Of a stretch of DNA of 41,340 nucleotides, positions 13,234 to 19,778 are shown piece by piece; position 1 is the first letter of the stretch; each line of letters opens with the position of its first letter. The translations under genes and the position numbers were made by a program. Below the pieces are notes generated by a model. It was not told where the DNA came from and did not search any database. It was given only the letters and a program-made list of their open reading frames with translations. Source of the stretch: a virus; IMG/VR virus record IMGVR_UViG_3300027779_000057, positions 1-41,340 of that record. One strand, 5' to 3'.

Positions 13234-13773
13234 TTAATTGTTTAGTAGACCTTCTACTTTTTTACTCATTAAGACCTTAGTCTTTAATACTGCCATAGTT
13301 AATTCACCTGAACTTAATTTAGCTTTAGCTCTATCAAATTCTGCTGAACCTTCGTTTAACCAAACTGTTGGTGAATCCTTCTTGTCATGGTTGTTTGTAG
13401 CATCAGCATCTTTAGTATCATCAATTAAGAATAAACCATTTAAGGCATATTTTCTAGCATAACTAGATGATGAACCGAATGACTGAGCTATATCCATACC
13501 TTTTCTATTTGGATCGATACCAGCTTGTGCAGTTACTTCAATCTTACCTTCATTATCAAAGAAGACTGCTCTTGCGTTTATTACAGGAATACCAGCAATT
13601 TCTACTGTTTCATCTGTTATCATTAAAGAGGCTTCTACATTTAATAAATGTGGCTTTAAAGCTTCAAGTATATCTTCACAACTTCTGTAGTTATATTTAC
13701 CGAAGTTATTTCTTTGATTCTTAGGTGCTTTTAGATTACCTTGAACTTGTAATAGTTTTTCTGATATTGTCAT
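13234..13773 (-). CDS. erf: ERF-family single-strand annealing protein
   Basis: Anneals complementary single strands for phage recombination, working with SSB and exonuclease. The 179 residues have the ERF signature: KNQRNNFGKYNYRSCEDILE (18-37), the strand VINARAVFFD and GMDIAQSFGSSSSYARKYAL (110-130), followed by GLFLIDD. The first gene after the 13803 promoter, so it heads the recombination operon ending at 10427. Confidence 0.92.
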   Translation of the reverse strand: MTISEKLLQVQGNLKAPKNQRNNFGKYNYRSCEDILEALKPHLLNVEASLMITDETVEIAGIPVINARAVFFDNEGKIEVTAQAGIDPNRKGMDIAQSFGSSSSYARKYALNGLFLIDDTKDADATNNHDKKDSPTVWLNEGSAEFDRAKAKLSSGELTMAVLKTKVLMSKKVEGLLNN

Positions 13774-13802
13774 ATTATATTGTTTTAGTTATTATCGTTA
13801 TG

Positions 13803-13834
13803 CAAATATACATAATATATTGCGAACTACCAAA
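13803..13834 (-). promoter_or_regulatory. Middle promoter, TTTG-N20-TATATTTG (extended)
   Basis: Minus strand: TTTGGTAGTTCG (13834-13823), TATATTTG (13810-13803). The best example of the class. It drives the ERF-SSB-ATPase-RusA-sigma operon, making the sigma factor an early/middle product. Confidence 0.88.
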
Positions 13835-13838
13835 TGTT

Positions 13839-14063
13839 TTATAAGAAATCTTTATATTTATTTGATACTTCTATAAATCTCTCTCTTAGATCATCATAAT
13901 TAGCATCTACATTTTTCTTACTCATCCAAGCTGAATTAGTATAAAAGTATATTTCATTAAGTGCTTTAATGTATTTATCTGCTTTATCTTTATCCTTACC
14001 ACTGAATCCTTTAAGTAGGTCTCCTAGTAATTGAAAGTTATTGTGAAAGTTTATTTCGTCCAT
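13839..14063 (-). CDS. Hypothetical helical protein, 74 aa
   Basis: An acidic/basic mixed, all-helical protein (FQLLGDLLKGFSGKDKDKAD, then RERFIEVSNKYKDFL). Its end lies 4 bases before the ERF promoter. It is the last gene of the three-gene operon from 14552. No family is recognised. Confidence 0.7.
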   Translation of the reverse strand: MDEINFHNNFQLLGDLLKGFSGKDKDKADKYIKALNEIYFYTNSAWMSKKNVDANYDDLRERFIEVSNKYKDFL

Positions 14064-14064
14064 A

Positions 14065-14337
14065 TTATATTATATTAAAGATTTGTAACCAATATCCAGT
14101 TGAACTTACTACATTAAGTATTACTAGATTCCATTGTTTTGCTTTTAGTACTTGAGGAGTTAAACACATAATACCAAATGCATTAAGTATAAAACCTATT
14201 TTGTATTGTAATAAGTAAGGACCGAAGAATAATAAACTTGTTCCGAACCATGCTAAAGCTTCTGTTTTAGTTAATCTATTTCTACGCATATATTTAAATT
14301 GTATATATGCTTTCTTGAATTTATTCTTTTTTACCAT
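14065..14337 (-). CDS. Multi-span membrane protein, PQ-like, 90 aa
   Basis: A basic N-terminus (1-22) then about three hydrophobic segments (about 28-45, 46-60, 68-88). The block GIMCLTPQVLKAKQWNLVILN resembles the PQ-loop arrangement of small SWEET/PnuC-type transporter domains seen in some phages. The single half-unit length means it would have to oligomerise. Substrate unknown. It overlaps the previous gene by 7 bases. Confidence 0.65.
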   Translation of the reverse strand: MVKKNKFKKAYIQFKYMRRNRLTKTEALAWFGTSLLFFGPYLLQYKIGFILNAFGIMCLTPQVLKAKQWNLVILNVVSSTGYWLQIFNII

Positions 14338-14552
14338 GATGAATTGTTATATATCAAACCATCTGTATATGTAGTTATTAATTGTTCTGTTAAGTATCCC
14401 CATAACTCACCATCTTTATAAGTAGGGTTCTCATCTGATCCTAAGAAAGGATTGTCAATCTCTTTAACATCGTAAATGTATACTGAGTTGTATTCTTGTT
14501 CGTAGATTACGTTATAAGTAATTCCCATTAATTCTAAGTGTGTTGTTGTCAT
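14331..14552 (-). CDS. Hypothetical protein, 73 aa
   Basis: A soluble, acidic, beta-rich protein (ELMGITYNVIYEQEYNSVYI at the start; WGYLTEQLITTYTD later). First gene after the 14583 promoter, with leader ACACTAAAACAATATAACT. No family is recognised. Confidence 0.7.
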   Translation of the reverse strand: MTTTHLELMGITYNVIYEQEYNSVYIYDVKEIDNPFLGSDENPTYKDGELWGYLTEQLITTYTDGLIYNNSSW

Positions 14553-14582
14553 AGTTATATTGTTTTAGTGTTATTGATGATA

Positions 14583-14614
14583 CAAATATAGTAAATATAA
14601 TACGAACCACCAAA
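14583..14614 (-). promoter_or_regulatory. Middle promoter, TTTG-N20-TATATTTG (extended)
   Basis: Minus strand: TTTGGTGGTTCG (14614-14603), 20 bases, TATATTTG (14590-14583). It comes directly after the tRNA transcript terminator and serves 14552-13839. Confidence 0.87.
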
Positions 14615-14623
14615 TAATAAAGC

Positions 14624-14658
14624 AAAAAAAAACACCTACCTGATTAAGATAAGTGTTT
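14624..14658 (-). terminator. Intrinsic terminator after tRNA-Ala
   Basis: Minus strand: a 12-base-pair stem (AAACACTTATCT with AGGTAGGTGTTT, loop TAATC) followed by a run of eight or nine T. A textbook terminator that ends the short operon 15258-14686. Confidence 0.9.
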
Positions 14659-14685
14659 GATTCAACTAAAAACAAAATAAAAACG

Positions 14686-14759
14686 TGGAGGTAGAGGGAT
14701 TCGAACCCACGACTTTCTACGTGCAAGGCAGATACTCTAGCCAGCTGAGTTATACCCCC
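14686..14759 (-). tRNA. tRNA-Ala (anticodon UGC)
   Basis: Reads GGGGGTA at the 5' end, pairing with TACCTCC at the 3' end, with the G3-U70 wobble that identifies alanine tRNAs. The D arm, anticodon arm (TCTGC-CTTGCAC-GTAGA, anticodon TGC after T33) and TTCGAAT T loop are all present. CCA is not encoded. It is the only tRNA seen, cotranscribed with the M15-like gene and followed by a terminator. It may supplement decoding of GCA, a frequent codon in the Ala-rich structural genes. Confidence 0.95.
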
Positions 14760-14765
14760 AATCAT

Positions 14766-15155
14766 TTAACCTTTAAATCCGTAGGTTAAAAACGGTCTCT
14801 TCAAATCATCAGTATCATAGTAAACAGATACTTCATCAAATCCAATTCTTCTAACACCTTGATGTATAAGGAATGCAATAAACTTCATTCTCTTGTCAGG
14901 TGCAGTTATACTAACTCTAATAGCATGTCCCACTCTATGTGAAGACCTACTAGGTTTAATCTTATCTGCGTACTTAGGAGACATATAACCTTCTAATACA
15001 TTTATATTGTATCTAGTTTTAGTTATATACATATCCAATATAAGTACTGGTAATCTTTCCATGAATCTATATCCTGATCCTTCTTCTAAAGGACAATCAA
15101 AGTCAGACCACTTAAGATACTTTAAACCTTCTGTGTTACTTAGTTGCTTCTTCAT
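14766..15155 (-). CDS. M15-peptidase-like protein, probably inactive
   Basis: Matches small phage M15 (D,D/D,L-carboxypeptidase-like) proteins across 129 residues: LKWSDFDCP start, EGYMSPKYADKIK, SSHRVGHAI and a Gly-Ile/Phe motif near the end. But the zinc motif S-x-H-x-x-G-x-A-x-D has Arg in place of Asp, and the late H-x-D motif reads YYDTDD with Tyr for His. Two of three zinc ligands are therefore missing. It may bind peptidoglycan or a partner without cutting. Located with the other lysis-related genes. Confidence 0.65.
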   Translation of the reverse strand: MKKQLSNTEGLKYLKWSDFDCPLEEGSGYRFMERLPVLILDMYITKTRYNINVLEGYMSPKYADKIKPSRSSHRVGHAIRVSITAPDKRMKFIAFLIHQGVRRIGFDEVSVYYDTDDLKRPFLTYGFKG

Positions 15156-15258
15156 CGTATTTTCTTAATACTTCCATAGCTTCTCCTAAATGATATCCAA
15201 CTGTGTATCCTAGTACAAAGGCTACTATAGTAATTATTATTGATATAAAGTAATACAT
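15136..15258 (-). CDS. Small membrane protein, 40 aa
   Basis: ATG 15258, first gene after the 15288 promoter, overlapping the M15-like gene by 20 bases. One N-terminal membrane span (ISIIITIVAFVLGYTVGYHL) and a short charged cytoplasmic tail (MEVLRKYDEEATK). The gene pair suggests an envelope or lysis role, e.g. a holin-like or spanin-like accessory, not proven. Confidence 0.65.
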   Translation of the reverse strand: MYYFISIIITIVAFVLGYTVGYHLGEAMEVLRKYDEEATK

Positions 15259-15287
15259 ATTCTATTGTTTTATTATTATTATACGTG

Positions 15288-15318
15288 CAATATACAACTT
15301 ATATTCCGAACCACCAAA
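15288..15318 (-). promoter_or_regulatory. Middle promoter, TTTG-N20-TATATTG
   Basis: Minus strand: TTTGGTGGTTCG (15318-15307), 20 bases, TATATTG (15294-15288), one T shorter than the consensus. Drives 15258, the M15-like gene and tRNA-Ala. Divergent from the plus-strand promoter at 15384. Confidence 0.75.
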
Positions 15319-15333
15319 CTTTTATGCATTTAT

Positions 15334-15378
15334 TTTCATGAAATATTGTCATGCTGTATTAAGACAAATTGTCATGCT
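15334..15378. repeat. Operator-like repeats between divergent promoters
   Basis: An 11-base direct repeat ATTGTCATGCT occurs at 15345-15355 and 15368-15378, 23 bases (about two helix turns) apart. A perfect palindrome TTTCATGAAA lies at 15334-15343. All sit between the leftward promoter (15288-15318) and the rightward one (15384-15415), where a regulator would control both. Confidence 0.6.
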
Positions 15379-15383
15379 TTTTA

Positions 15384-15415
15384 TTTGGATCGTAACACCT
15401 TTTGTTATACCTTTG
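15384..15415 (+). promoter_or_regulatory. Plus-strand promoter, TTTG-N20-TACCTTTG
   Basis: TTTG (15384-15387), 20 bases, TACCTTTG (15408-15415), a full match to the Bacteroidetes consensus on the plus strand. The block TTTGGATCG partly resembles the extended phage element. No coding frame follows before the bidirectional terminator. Confidence 0.75.
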
Positions 15416-15421
15416 TACCAT

Positions 15422-15573
15422 TTTCTAATACTTTAGTTTAGTCTAAATATAATATATAAATAAAAACATAATATTAAACATCGTTAGATTATAACAGTAT
15501 AAGTGGTTATAATTCTCTGGGTACTATGTTAAACGAAAAAAGAGCTACATAATTAAATGTAACTCTACTTTTT
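15422..15573 (+). ncRNA. Candidate noncoding RNA R2
   Basis: About 150 bases bounded by a plus-strand promoter and by a hairpin with a plus-strand T run (ACTTTTT). The longest plus-strand frames are under ten codons. It contains two versions of the dispersed element (ATAATATTAAACA at 15468-15480, ACTATGTTAAACG at 15523-15535), complementary to elements in leftward mRNAs. RNA existence is inferred from the promoter and terminator. Confidence 0.55.
15535..15573. terminator. Bidirectional intrinsic terminator
   Basis: A 10-base-pair hairpin (AGAGCTACAT with ATGTAACTCT, loop AATTAA) has AAAAAA on its left and ACTTTTT on its right. It can end both the portal/lysis operon coming leftward (last gene 15629) and candidate RNA R2 coming rightward. 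Confidence 0.85.
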
Positions 15574-15628
15574 CTATCTTTTTATATATTACTTATTCTG
15601 TTAAAAGGTTGTTTATAGTTGTATTGTG

Positions 15629-15865
15629 TTAAGCACCACACATATCACAATCCTCATCATTATCTGATAAAGCATCTTCTTTAGCTTTAGCAATCATCTT
15701 CATGTAATCATCTTTAGATATAGCTTCAACTTCTTTTGCTTGACATACATCAATACTATTATCTAGTACTTGTATTAAGTGTCTAACTTCGCTCCTCTCT
15801 AATACTACATCTACATCATTTATACTTATTCTATGATGATCCTTACTTATTTTTACACACTTCAT
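15629..15865 (-). CDS. Hypothetical protein, 78 aa
   Basis: A small protein with a beta N-terminus (MKCVKISKDHHRISI), a helical middle and an acidic Cys ending (DNDEDCDMCGA), perhaps metal binding. Last gene of the portal/lysis operon before the bidirectional terminator. No family is recognised. Confidence 0.7.
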   Translation of the reverse strand: MKCVKISKDHHRISINDVDVVLERSEVRHLIQVLDNSIDVCQAKEVEAISKDDYMKMIAKAKEDALSDNDEDCDMCGA

Positions 15866-15885
15866 ATCCCTATTATATTAAACAA

Positions 15886-16335
15886 TTACTTTATACTTCT
15901 ATATTTTTCTAATCCTCTACTACCAAAGTATGCAATATAGATACCTAGTAATAATGATTTCAATAATTCAATCCATTCAGATGGTACTAATATCTCCACA
16001 CTAAATGAATCTAGATATATTAATATTACTGTTGTTACTGTAAGAAAGATTAAACTCAAAGGTCTAACGTTCTTAGCTAATGTTGAATCAGATTTAAGAT
16101 CAGCTTCCCATCTCTTCGAGACAGACTTCATTTCTTCTATATCCAATTGCATCACTTTTAAAGCATGTTCTCTTTGCTCAGGACTAATTGACTCAGCTCC
16201 TGTAATAGCATCGATAGCACCATTTATATCACCTTTAACAAGGTTACCAACTACCTCTAATGATTTGCTAACATCTATGTCTCTTAGAAAGTCACCAACT
16301 CTTGTAGTTCCGTTATCTTCTTTATATTTTCCCAT
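15886..16335 (-). CDS. Holin, 3TM family-like
   Basis: Forms the inner-membrane lesion that releases the endolysin. 149 residues: an amphipathic N-terminal half, then RWEADLKSDSTLAKNVRPL (78-96), the signature just before the membrane part in the GTA-type 3TM holin family, then hydrophobic spans at about 97-113 and 122-140 (LLLGIYIAYFGSRG). It overlaps the amidase gene by 14 bases, the standard lysis pair. Confidence 0.85.
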   Translation of the reverse strand: MGKYKEDNGTTRVGDFLRDIDVSKSLEVVGNLVKGDINGAIDAITGAESISPEQREHALKVMQLDIEEMKSVSKRWEADLKSDSTLAKNVRPLSLIFLTVTTVILIYLDSFSVEILVPSEWIELLKSLLLGIYIAYFGSRGLEKYRSIK

Positions 16336-16750
16336 AACTTATATAATTATATTCAACTGTCGCATCAAATGATGGACAAGCTTTTGTACTAAAATCCCTA
16401 TGCCCTTTAATTATAGCATTAGGATAATCATGTTTTAACTCCCATAATAAACATTCAATAGATTCTAGTTGTTCCTTGTTTCTAGTATCTTTAGGTGACT
16501 TCATATCGGCAGTCATACCACCAACGTAGCAAATACCGATACTACTTCTATTATAGCCCTTAACGTGGGCACCAGCTCTTTGTACAGGTCTCCCTGAAAT
16601 TACCTTCCCATCTAGCTCAACAATGTAATGATAACCAATATCTGACCATCCTCTTTCTTTGACGTGCCAGTCTCTGATTGTATCAGTACTGAAATGTTTA
16701 CCTTCTGGAGTAGCTGAACAATGAACAACTATCAAATCTATTTTTCTCAT
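16322..16750 (-). CDS. N-acetylmuramoyl-L-alanine amidase (endolysin)
   Basis: Cuts the bond between muramic acid and the peptide stem to lyse the host. 142 residues like T7 lysozyme (Amidase_2). Zinc ligands His10 (IVVHCSAT), His117 (GHRDFS) and Cys125 (KACPSFD), with Tyr40 and Lys123 at the catalytic positions. No signal peptide, so it needs the neighbouring holin. Overlaps both neighbours by 4 and 14 bases. Confidence 0.94.
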   Translation of the reverse strand: MRKIDLIVVHCSATPEGKHFSTDTIRDWHVKERGWSDIGYHYIVELDGKVISGRPVQRAGAHVKGYNRSSIGICYVGGMTADMKSPKDTRNKEQLESIECLLWELKHDYPNAIIKGHRDFSTKACPSFDATVEYNYISYGKI

Positions 16751-17367
16751 CTATCCTTGTATTTAGTTTCCATGAATTTACCATTAATAGCATTAAATGC
16801 TGCAACACCATCTTTAGGTATTAAAGCAATAGCTATCGAAATAGCTCCTAATACTGCTAATAAGTTTTCATACTTTGTACTATGGTAACTAGAAGCGAAT
16901 ATATTTGTTATCTCATTTGAAATAACTGTTATCGTTTCTTCTCTCCATTTCTCAAACAATGTTATTATCTCTGTTGCATCATCATAAGGAATACCTTTTT
17001 CAATGAAGCACATTTTTGTTTTGCTTATATATACCTTGACAGTATTTGTCATAGTATTATAAACTTGATCCTTCAGCATGTCATTATCAACTGACTTAGC
17101 TGCTTGTAATATTAAATTCTGAAATTCATCCCTTACAGTATCTAATTTAAAGTTCATGAAATCTACAAACATTTGAGACTTTGTAGAGTCAAATTCTTTA
17201 TTATTATAAAACTTCTGGTGTTTAATCCTAGCTCTAGTAGTTTCTATCACTCTAAACATCATGTGATATTTTAGTCTTAGTATCTTCTTAGTTAGTCTTC
17301 TTTTGAATATCATAGACTTCAGTGAACCAAATGTCCAGTTTAGTATTACGTCTATTAGTTTACTCAT
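16747..17367 (-). CDS. Hypothetical helical protein with C-terminal span, 206 aa
   Basis: A mostly helical basic protein. Residues 172-192 (LLAVLGAISIAIALIPKDGV) form one membrane segment near the C-terminus. It overlaps the amidase start, so it belongs to the lysis unit and may be a lysis regulator or structural protein. Family is not recognised. Confidence 0.7.
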   Translation of the reverse strand: MSKLIDVILNWTFGSLKSMIFKRRLTKKILRLKYHMMFRVIETTRARIKHQKFYNNKEFDSTKSQMFVDFMNFKLDTVRDEFQNLILQAAKSVDNDMLKDQVYNTMTNTVKVYISKTKMCFIEKGIPYDDATEIITLFEKWREETITVISNEITNIFASSYHSTKYENLLAVLGAISIAIALIPKDGVAAFNAINGKFMETKYKDR

Positions 17368-17438
17368 TAGTTTAATTATTAGAAATATTAATTGATTAAT
17401 AATCTGTCTTTACTGTCACTCCTAACAATCAAGCATTT

Positions 17439-17549
17439 TTATTTCTTCTCGATTTTATCGCTACCCTTCGAGTCAGAGCTTATTATTTTACTTAGATATT
17501 CTTTTAACTTAAGAACATTATCTGTTTTTGCTTTATATAATTTAATCAT
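17439..17549 (-). CDS. Hypothetical basic protein, 36 aa
   Basis: ATG 17549 to TAA 17441. A short helical product (MIKLYKAKTDNVLKLKEYLS) ending in a charged tail. It lies between the repeat cluster after the connector gene and the 206-residue gene. Weak support. Confidence 0.4.
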   Translation of the reverse strand: MIKLYKAKTDNVLKLKEYLSKIISSDSKGSDKIEKK

Positions 17550-17551
17550 AG

Positions 17552-17605
17552 TATCATATTAAACACCCCTTATATTAAACATATAGGGGGTATCATGTTA
17601 AACAT
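17552..17605. repeat. Three ATCATRTTAAACA elements after the connector gene
   Basis: Copies at about 17553, 17573 and 17591. The middle one sits in the loop of a hairpin CCCCTTATAT/ATATAGGGG (17567-17590). On the mRNA strand the array directly follows the connector stop codon at 17607. Confidence 0.75.
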
Positions 17606-17606
17606 C

Positions 17607-18116
17607 TTACAATACGAATCCTGTGTATTGTACCTCTCTATCTGGATACATATCTCCATCTTGATTTCCTGTATACTCTGGGTATAGAGTACTATTGAAA
17701 TTCATAAAGTCGATAAATCTCTGTGTATAGAAATCAGCAGTATCAGTTACCTTTGCAGTTAACATACTTAAATCTTCTCTAGTTACAGATTCTGTACCTT
17801 CAGGACTTCTTTTGAATATACCTCCATTACTTACGGTAAACGCAGCAAATGGAAGATAATTAGCTTGAGTATACCATATAAGCATAGGCTTAATATAGTC
17901 CTCTAAAAGTACCCTATAATCGTTATTAACAGCATCATATAATGATTGAGCTATAATTAAGTCTTGTAACTTTCCGTACAGCTTACCACCTAAGTAGTTT
18001 TGAATAGCAGTATCTTGAGCTACCTCGATAAACTGAATGACTTTATCGCCATCCAGATTACCACTTAGTATTGACTTTCTTTTTAAGTCATCTATATTTA
18101 TAAATAGTGCTTTCAT
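17607..18116 (-). CDS. Head-tail connector / DUF6712-like protein
   Basis: 169 residues with the pattern of the Bacteroidetes phage family DUF6712: IQFIEVAQDTAIQNYLGGKLYGKL (27-50), then YIKPMLIWYTQANYLPFAAF (74-93). It directly follows the portal gene, where head-completion (adaptor) proteins lie. It probably forms the ring that joins portal to tail. Helical like gp6/gp15 adaptors. Confidence 0.7.
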   Translation of the reverse strand: MKALFINIDDLKRKSILSGNLDGDKVIQFIEVAQDTAIQNYLGGKLYGKLQDLIIAQSLYDAVNNDYRVLLEDYIKPMLIWYTQANYLPFAAFTVSNGGIFKRSPEGTESVTREDLSMLTAKVTDTADFYTQRFIDFMNFNSTLYPEYTGNQDGDMYPDREVQYTGFVL

Positions 18117-18118
18117 AA

Positions 18119-19312
18119 TTATTTTCCTTCTTCTTTAGTTGATTTATCAGCATCTTCTGTTTTCTCTCCAGTTTCTTCTTCTCTTTTAATAGAAGTAGAT
18201 ATATTCTCTAATTGAGTAAATTCAATTGGTTGAATAGTTACAAAGTATAAATCAAGGTTAATCTTATTGAATGATAGTATTTCTTCAAACCCATCTAATA
18301 AACCGTCTTGTAATGGCTTAATAATTACGTTATCCATTAATACAGCAGCTGTTCTTAATTCCTCAGCATTGTTACCAAATCCAGTATTATCTTTAATACC
18401 TAATAATATTGGTGATACAATACCATGTCCTAACATAATCTTCTGTGTAGCTTCATCACTCATAAATTGATATTGAGCATGAGCATCAGGTAAATGTATA
18501 GGTTGGATATCAGCAGCAGTTTCTTGACTATCATTAAAGGCTAGTATAAACTTACCAGCATTAGATGATCCAGAAAACTTATCATATATCTTTCTTTCAA
18601 TCATTTCTTGTGTTTCAGCATTAGGTACTCCATTATTAAAGTTCATTAATAACGTAGGTTGTAACCCTTGCTTAATATTGTTAATATGATAATTAGAAAC
18701 TTCTTCTTCTAAGTTAGCATATTGTAAACATCCAGTATAATCAACTGGAGAGTAATAATAAAAACCTGATCTATAAGGCTTAAATATATATAACTCTACT
18801 TTCTGACCTTTAGTACCATTTCTAAATGTAGGTATTCTTTTTGGAGAATCGCTATGCTTTAATTCAGCCCATTTAGGATGATAGTAATAAGCAGCTATAG
18901 TTCCATTCTTATCGCATTTTTCAGCTCTAAGAGTTTCCATTGGATGGTGAACTATCTTAACTATTTTAGTTTTACTCTTATTATATATTAATTGAACAGC
19001 AGCTTGACCTAACATTTTATAATCATGTGCTACTCTCTTTATTTCTCTTTTCTTTAATAACAATTTCATCTTAGCATGAGCTTCAGGTTGAGTATCTGAA
19101 TCAGTACACTCTAATCCTCTACCAGCAATCATATCAACAATACCGTTAATACATCTGCTATTAGTAGGAGAACCTAAATATCTCGATATAAGAGTATCAA
19201 AGTAATCATTATTCTCACCATAAGATATCCATTCTTTACCTACAATCTCTTCCACTACTGGAGCTTGATATGCTGATAAATTAAGCATTCTTACATTATT
19301 ATTATTTTCCAT
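18119..19312 (-). CDS. Portal protein
   Basis: The dodecameric vertex through which DNA enters and leaves. 397 residues: an N-terminal wing (ISYGENNDYFDTLISRYLGS, NSRCINGIVDMIAGRGL), a clip/stem region (EEEVSNYHINNIKQGLQPT) and a C-terminal helical crown (LGIKDNTGFGNNAEELRTAA, a portal hallmark). The acidic/basic tail is Glu/Lys-rich. It heads the portal-connector-lysis operon behind the 19340 late promoter, far from the terminase. Confidence 0.88.
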   Translation of the reverse strand: MENNNNVRMLNLSAYQAPVVEEIVGKEWISYGENNDYFDTLISRYLGSPTNSRCINGIVDMIAGRGLECTDSDTQPEAHAKMKLLLKKREIKRVAHDYKMLGQAAVQLIYNKSKTKIVKIVHHPMETLRAEKCDKNGTIAAYYYHPKWAELKHSDSPKRIPTFRNGTKGQKVELYIFKPYRSGFYYYSPVDYTGCLQYANLEEEVSNYHINNIKQGLQPTLLMNFNNGVPNAETQEMIERKIYDKFSGSSNAGKFILAFNDSQETAADIQPIHLPDAHAQYQFMSDEATQKIMLGHGIVSPILLGIKDNTGFGNNAEELRTAAVLMDNVIIKPLQDGLLDGFEEILSFNKINLDLYFVTIQPIEFTQLENISTSIKREEETGEKTEDADKSTKEEGK

Positions 19313-19339
19313 ATTATTGTTATTATTTTTATATACTTA

Positions 19340-19367
19340 TATAACGCAAAAAGTGCGTTTTTGTTCG
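19340..19367 (-). promoter_or_regulatory. Late ECF-type promoter for portal/lysis operon
   Basis: Minus strand: CGAACA (19367-19362), 14 bases, GCGTTATA (19347-19340). The spacer and -10 can also form a hairpin AACGCA/TGCGTT. About 20 bases of leader precede the portal ATG. Confidence 0.75.
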
Positions 19368-19368
19368 T

Positions 19369-19773
19369 CTAACAGAATCCTGATTGATAAATTCTACCAA
19401 ATCCATTTGTTCTAAACCATTCAAAAGCTGGGGAATCACATCTATAGTAACCAGAAGTAACAATTGATGTCATAGCTGAATCACTGTAAATGTAATCATT
19501 TGTAGCTGGGTAAGTATCACCATTACTACCAGCATCGTTATGATAGAATGTTTGATTCTGACTCTGAAAACAAGCAGTAAAAGAACTGGTTTGTCTTGCA
19601 CCAGCTAAAAACTCTGTTCCTCCATCACTATATCCGTAAAAATCAGATATCTTATCTTGAGCAGCAAAACCAGCAGTATCAGACATGGCACCTAAACTTA
19701 CGTTTGTAGTAGCTGCACCTAATTCTGCTCGTATATCATTTAAACTTATTTGTCCACTTGATTGTAATGCCAT
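19369..19773 (-). CDS. Small tail/fibre protein with Cys-ended module, 134 aa
   Basis: The N-terminus SGQISLNDIRAELG and DKISDFYGYS is the standard start of Bacteroidetes phage fibre-like proteins. Residues about 54-134 form a module with one inner Cys, the strand NDYIYSDSAMTSIVTSGYY and the ending FC. The same module ends the hub protein at 34960-37500. Probably a virion surface or decoration protein, perhaps locked by a disulfide. Confidence 0.7.
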   Translation of the reverse strand: MALQSSGQISLNDIRAELGAATTNVSLGAMSDTAGFAAQDKISDFYGYSDGGTEFLAGARQTSSFTACFQSQNQTFYHNDAGSNGDTYPATNDYIYSDSAMTSIVTSGYYRCDSPAFEWFRTNGFGRIYQSGFC

Positions 19774-19778
19774 ATTTA

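Noticed and set aside
13467-13724. Plus-strand frames over the ERF gene
   Set aside because: Shadow of a well-supported ERF gene; no homology pattern and no promoter.
14571-14765. A 64-codon leftward frame over the tRNA region
   Set aside because: It reads through a complete tRNA-Ala and its terminator and starts inside nothing promoter-like; a frame by chance.
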